DNA of 17,042 nucleotides from an uncultured Oscillospiraceae bacterium (lineage in GTDB: Bacteria; Bacillota; Clostridia; Oscillospirales; Acutalibacteraceae), in NCBI GenBank assembly GCA_900549155.1, contig URNF01000030.1, positions 1-17,042 on the forward strand, given 5' to 3'. A model generated the notes under the pieces. The model searched no databases. It was given only the letters and a program-made list of their open reading frames with translations, and was not told the origin of the DNA. The stretch's first letter is position 1; every line of letters begins with the position of its first letter. Both the position numbers and the translations under genes were made by a program. Shown in pieces: positions 13,722 through 17,042 of this stretch.

Positions 13722-14674
13722 GCGCACTCCCCCTTTCTTTGTTCCCAAACGGCGAGCGCCGCTTCTGTCAGTTGCTCCAATCCATCATAATCATCCACAT
13801 ACAAAAACTGCGCCTGCGGCATCCGCCGAAACCACGACAGCTGCCGTTTGGCATAATGCCGCGTGCCCTTTTTGAGGTTGTCGAGCGCTTCGTCGAGCGA
13901 AAGTGCGCCGTCAAAATACGGTTTCAGTTCCTTATAGCCGATCGCCTGCATCGCCGTCGGTGCATACGGACCGGACAAAACGCTTTTTGCTTCCTCAAGC
14001 AAGCCGTTTTGCACCATGCTGTCCACCCGCGCATGGATGCGGGCATACAGCTTTTCGCGGTCGCGAAAACTCAGCACGAGCATGCACACGTCAAAATCCG
14101 CCGGCACGGCGCGGGAAAGCGCCGCCTGTTCGCTGATCGTGTGTCCTGTCAGGCGGTAGACCTCCAGCGCGCGGATAATGCGTCCCGCATCGTTTTCATG
14201 CAGTCGCCCCGCCGTCTCGGGATCGACCTCTTTCAGCGCGGCAAGCAGTGCCGCGCCGCCCTCAGCTTCAAACCGTTTGCGCAATTCGCGGCGCAGGTCT
14301 TCCGAACTGACGGCGGCGTCCGAAAAGGTGATATTTTCAATGAGCGACTGCAAATACAGTCCCGTGCCGCCGCACAAAACGGGGAGCTTTCCTCTTTCTT
14401 CGATCCCCGCTATAGCACGCTTGGCGTCCTTGACATACTGCGCAACGCTGTAGGCGGCGGACAGCGGCAAAAAACCCAGAAGGTGGTGCGGTATCCCCTG
14501 CATTTCCGACGGCGTCGGACGCGCCGTGCCAACGGAGATACCGTCATAGATCTGCATGGAGTCGGCGGAAATGATCTCCCCGTCAAGACGCTTTGCCATT
14601 TCCACTGCGAGGGCGGTTTTTCCGGAAGCGGTCGGACCGGCAATCGCGGGATATAGCGCTTTTTGCTGCTCCAA
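13718..14674 (-). CDS. miaA: tRNA dimethylallyltransferase MiaA
   Basis: MiaA transfers dimethylallyl to N6 of A37 in tRNAs reading UNN codons (i6A37). The 318-residue product has the P-loop GPTASGKT (13-20), SADSMQIYDG (36-45) with the conserved Asp/Gln, GGTGLYLQSL, and the C-terminal HYAKRQLSWFRR block for tRNA binding. The usual length is 300-316. The start is not an ATG: GAGAGGAG 8 nt before a TTG at 14674 favours that codon, while a GTG at 14683 would overlap the ribosome site and add 3 residues; the frame stays open well into mutL, but those codons are mutL in another frame. It follows the mutL stop by 14 nt, and its own stop overlaps the next ATG (ATGA). The mutS-mutL-miaA order is common in bacteria. 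Confidence 0.94.
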   Translation of the reverse strand: MEQQKALYPAIAGPTASGKTALAVEMAKRLDGEIISADSMQIYDGISVGTARPTPSEMQGIPHHLLGFLPLSAAYSVAQYVKDAKRAIAGIEERGKLPVLCGGTGLYLQSLIENITFSDAAVSSEDLRRELRKRFEAEGGAALLAALKEVDPETAGRLHENDAGRIIRALEVYRLTGHTISEQAALSRAVPADFDVCMLVLSFRDREKLYARIHARVDSMVQNGLLEEAKSVLSGPYAPTAMQAIGYKELKPYFDGALSLDEALDNLKKGTRHYAKRQLSWFRRMPQAQFLYVDDYDGLEQLTEAALAVWEQRKGECA

Positions 14675-14688
14675 CCTCTTCACTCCTC

Positions 14689-16602
14689 TCACTGAATTCT
14701 GCCGAATTGTTTTTCGAGTTCTTTTTTTGTCATGGTGAAGCTCACCGGTCTGCCGTGCGGGCAAAAGCGCACATCGGGATCGGTCAGCACACGCTCTGTC
14801 AGCATCTGCAATTCCTTTTGCGTCGTGGTGTCCCCCGCCTTGATCGCTGCGCGGCAGGCGATGGAATGATACAGCCAATCCTCCTTGGCGGTCAATGCAT
14901 CGCGTCTGCCGGAAATGAACCCGCCCGCGATCTCCTCGATCACGGATGCGACATCGCATCCCGCCAGCACGGTCGGCACGGCACGCACCAGAACGGTCAT
15001 GTTGCCGAAATCCTCAAGGATGTATCCCGCTTTTTGCAAAAGCGGCAATTCTTCCAAAACTGCATTTGCGGCATCTGCCGACAGCGATACCGCCACCGGC
15101 TCGAGCAGCATCTGCGACGCCGTTTCCTGCACCTTCTTTTTGAGGTCGTTATACAGGATCCGCTCGTGGGCGGCGTGCTTGTCGATCACAAGGAGCGTGT
15201 CCTCATGCTCCGCCAGGATGTAGGTCGAAAACAGCTCGCCGAGGATGCGCGGCGGTGTAAAGGCAGTTTCCGTTACAGGTTCAACAGTCGGTTCTTCCCG
15301 CTGCGGTGCGGCGGGCTGCGGCGGCTCCTTGGGTGTAACAGGCTGTACGGCGATCGACTGCGGCGGTTCATCGTCCACGAGAATGTCGATCGAGGGACGC
15401 GCCACCGCTGTGTCATCCCGCAGCGAAACGGTTGCAGCGGACACAGGCTTTGTGAAAAGCGGCGCTTTCGGCGCGTCGGTTGCGGCGACCGTCGGTTTGG
15501 AGAAAGCCGAAAACACGGTCTGCACCGCTGCTTTTTGCGGCACATCCTTGCGCAGAAAAGTACTTTCCGCCTGCCTTGTCGGCGCAGCGTGTGTCGGGGC
15601 GGGCGACGGGTCATTTTCCGCCTGCAGCGCCGAGCGCACGCCGTGATAGACTGCGTCAAAGACGGGCTTTTCGTTGACAAACCGCACCTCGATCTTTGCG
15701 GGGTGCACATTCACGTCCACCGCCTCCGGCGGCAGCTCCAGGTGCAAAACACAGGTCGGAAACCGCCCGACCATGATCATGCCGTGATAGGCGCGCTCCA
15801 GCGCCACCGCCGCCGTTGAGGTCTTGACATATCTGCCGTTGATGAAAAAGTGCTGCATGGTGCGGTTGGCGCGTGTGGCGGACGGCTTGCAGACAAAGCC
15901 GGAAACATGCACCCCACCAAGCGTGTAGTCCACGCTGACAGCGTTGTTTGCGAAATCCTTTCCGAGAACCGCATAAACACAGGAAAACAGCTTTCCGTCT
16001 CCTGGGGTGAGCATTTCCTGTCTGCCGTCCCGCAAGAAGCGAAAAGAAATTTCCGGATGGGACAGCGCGATGCGCTGCACCACAGCAGCAACAGCGTTGC
16101 CCTCGCTGACGTCTTTTTTGAGAAATTTCATGCGCGCAGGCACATTGAAAAACAGATCGGACACCGTGATGGTCGTACCCTTCGGTGCACCGATCTCGTC
16201 AAATTCCCGTTCCTCGCCGCCGACGATGCGATAGGCTATCCCCCGTCCGCTTTCATCGGTACAGGTGGTGAGCTGCACATCCGCCACCGCCGCAATGGAC
16301 GCGAGCGCTTCGCCGCGAAAACCGAGCGTGCCGATGTGCTCAAGATCCATCTCCGTGCGCACCTTGCTGGTGGCGTGGCGCAAAAACGCCGTCGGGACAT
16401 CCTCTTTGGCAATGCCGCACCCGTTGTCCGTGATGCGCATATAGGTGATGCCGCCGTTGCGGATCTCCACGGTCACGACCGTTGCTCCCGCGTCCACGGT
16501 GTTTTCAAGCAGTTCCTTGATGACCGAGGACGGGCGCTCCACCACCTCACCGGCGGCGATCAGCTCCGCGGTATGCTTGTCCAAAACATGAATCTGTCCC
16601 AA
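14689..16602 (-). CDS. mutL: DNA mismatch repair protein MutL (endonuclease type)
   Basis: MutL couples MutS mismatch recognition to strand incision. The 637-residue product has the GHKL ATPase motifs ELLENTVDAGA (30-40), ITDNGCGI (57-64), HATSK (76-80) and GTLGFRGEAL (91-100). A Pro/Ala/Thr-rich linker covers about 335-440. The C-terminal domain carries DKHAAHER (474-481), ACRAAIK (109-115 counted from the Asp of that motif) and CPHGRP, matching the metal-dependent nicking domain, and QMLLEP (497-502) in the place of the beta-clamp-binding motif; it ends QFGRIQ. Two positions of the DQHA(x)2E(x)4E consensus differ (Gln to Lys, last Glu to Asn). The start is a TTG at 16602 with AAGGAG 8 nt upstream, 18 nt after the mutS stop. 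Confidence 0.96.
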   Translation of the reverse strand: MGQIHVLDKHTAELIAAGEVVERPSSVIKELLENTVDAGATVVTVEIRNGGITYMRITDNGCGIAKEDVPTAFLRHATSKVRTEMDLEHIGTLGFRGEALASIAAVADVQLTTCTDESGRGIAYRIVGGEEREFDEIGAPKGTTITVSDLFFNVPARMKFLKKDVSEGNAVAAVVQRIALSHPEISFRFLRDGRQEMLTPGDGKLFSCVYAVLGKDFANNAVSVDYTLGGVHVSGFVCKPSATRANRTMQHFFINGRYVKTSTAAVALERAYHGMIMVGRFPTCVLHLELPPEAVDVNVHPAKIEVRFVNEKPVFDAVYHGVRSALQAENDPSPAPTHAAPTRQAESTFLRKDVPQKAAVQTVFSAFSKPTVAATDAPKAPLFTKPVSAATVSLRDDTAVARPSIDILVDDEPPQSIAVQPVTPKEPPQPAAPQREEPTVEPVTETAFTPPRILGELFSTYILAEHEDTLLVIDKHAAHERILYNDLKKKVQETASQMLLEPVAVSLSADAANAVLEELPLLQKAGYILEDFGNMTVLVRAVPTVLAGCDVASVIEEIAGGFISGRRDALTAKEDWLYHSIACRAAIKAGDTTTQKELQMLTERVLTDPDVRFCPHGRPVSFTMTKKELEKQFGRIQ

Positions 16603-16620
16603 AGCGGTTGCTCCTTTTTA

Positions 16621-17042
16621 TCAGAGTGTTTGTGCCTTCTTTACAAGGGTATAGAGCGTCTGCAGCGCTTCGATCGGCGTCAGTGTGTTGACGTCGAGCA
16701 GCTTCAGATCTTCCACAAAATCAGAAAGCTGCGTGTCGCCGAAGCTCATCTGCGCCTCTTCCTTTTCGATATGTATCGGGTGCTTGGCGACCGTGCCGCC
16801 GTTTTCGGCGACTACCGCCTGCAGCACCTCTTTTGCGCGCGCCACCACGGCGTCGGGAATGCCCGCCAGCTTCGCCACCTCGATGCCGTAGCTCCTGTCC
16901 GCGCCGCCGGGGACGATCTTCCGCAGGAACACGATATCCTCGCCCCGGGCGTGGACAGCCACGTTATAGTTCCGGACGTTGGGCAGCTCCTGCTCCAGCG
17001 CCGTCAGCTCGTGGTAGTGGGTGGCGAACAGCGTCTTGGCCT
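16621..17042 (-). CDS. mutS: DNA mismatch repair protein MutS, C-terminal part (5' end outside window)
   Basis: The last 139 residues are present, entering from the right edge. KTLFATHYHEL, at the very start, is the conserved ATPase segment with the catalytic-region His, followed by GGADRSYGIEVAKLAGIP, the P-loop-domain helix-turn-helix signature used in dimer contact. The C-terminal tail then includes QMSFGD and a final helical stretch EALQTLYTLVKKAQTL, typical of the MutS end. MutS binds mismatches and, with ATP, recruits MutL, which is encoded 18 nt downstream. The first part of this fragment (16861-17042) is clearly richer in G+C than the tail, see findings. The mismatch-binding and clamp domains are not in the window. 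Confidence 0.96.
   Translation of the reverse strand, partial: AKTLFATHYHELTALEQELPNVRNYNVAVHARGEDIVFLRKIVPGGADRSYGIEVAKLAGIPDAVVARAKEVLQAVVAENGGTVAKHPIHIEKEEAQMSFGDTQLSDFVEDLKLLDVNTLTPIEALQTLYTLVKKAQTL

Noticed and set aside
12456..13790. Open frame of 444 codons on the plus strand opposite the HlyD-like gene
   Set aside because: Arg/His-rich composition without hydrophobic core or motifs. The minus-strand frame has a membrane segment, lipoyl-like motifs, a good ribosome site and coupling to both neighbours.
1..17042. Mobile elements, CRISPR arrays, tRNA or rRNA genes, defence or toxin genes
   Set aside because: I looked for direct and inverted repeats at gene borders, transposase or integrase motifs, regularly spaced repeats and tRNA-like cloverleaf arms and found none that I could support by reading.

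Overview
The window looks like core chromosome of a Gram-positive anaerobe of the class Clostridia, probably Oscillospirales/Ruminococcaceae-like. The reasons are the PyrR attenuation system, the SepF/DivIVA division genes with YlmH, a MutL that carries its own endonuclease motifs (no MutH needed), a GlnRS beside a GluRS, and a mid-50s percent GC content. This assignment is inference from gene content; no rRNA or other marker is present.

Layout, left to right. (1) Positions 1-1398, minus strand: the N-terminal 466 residues of a membrane-anchored nucleotide-sugar 4,6-dehydratase of the FlaA1/PglF/CapD type, cut by the window edge. (2) Positions 1399-1710: a divergent control region with a promoter for each side and, toward pyrR, a complete PyrR-type attenuator with binding loop, antiterminator and terminator. 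(3) Positions 1711-3696, plus: pyrR and the uracil permease uraA, closed by a strong hairpin terminator. (4) Positions 3760-4773, minus: trpS. (5) Positions 4887-8247, plus: gltX and glnS, overlapping by 8 nt, with a near-consensus promoter and a terminator. (6) Positions 8294-17042, minus: a tightly packed run read from right to left as mutS (partial), mutL, miaA, an HlyD-like membrane protein, yggS, sepF, ylmH, divIVA, a terminator, lspA, rluD.

How the parts work together. PyrR senses UMP and controls its own transcript with uraA, so uracil uptake follows pyrimidine supply. The three class I aminoacyl-tRNA synthetases form a small translation island. The long minus-strand run begins with mismatch repair and tRNA i6A37 modification, passes through an unassigned HlyD-like protein into the conserved yggS-sepF-ylmH-divIVA division cluster, and ends with lipoprotein signal peptidase and a pseudouridine synthase. 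Almost every junction in this run overlaps or is under 30 nt.

There is no tRNA, rRNA, CRISPR array, insertion sequence or phage gene that I can see, and no clearly novel system. The points most worth a second look are the double hairpin in the pyr leader, the orphan HlyD-like gene embedded with division genes, the DivIVA membrane-contact substitutions and long acidic tail, the gltX-glnS pair, and the rearranged remains of the Bacillus-type divIVA-lspA-rluD-pyrR-pyrP gene order.
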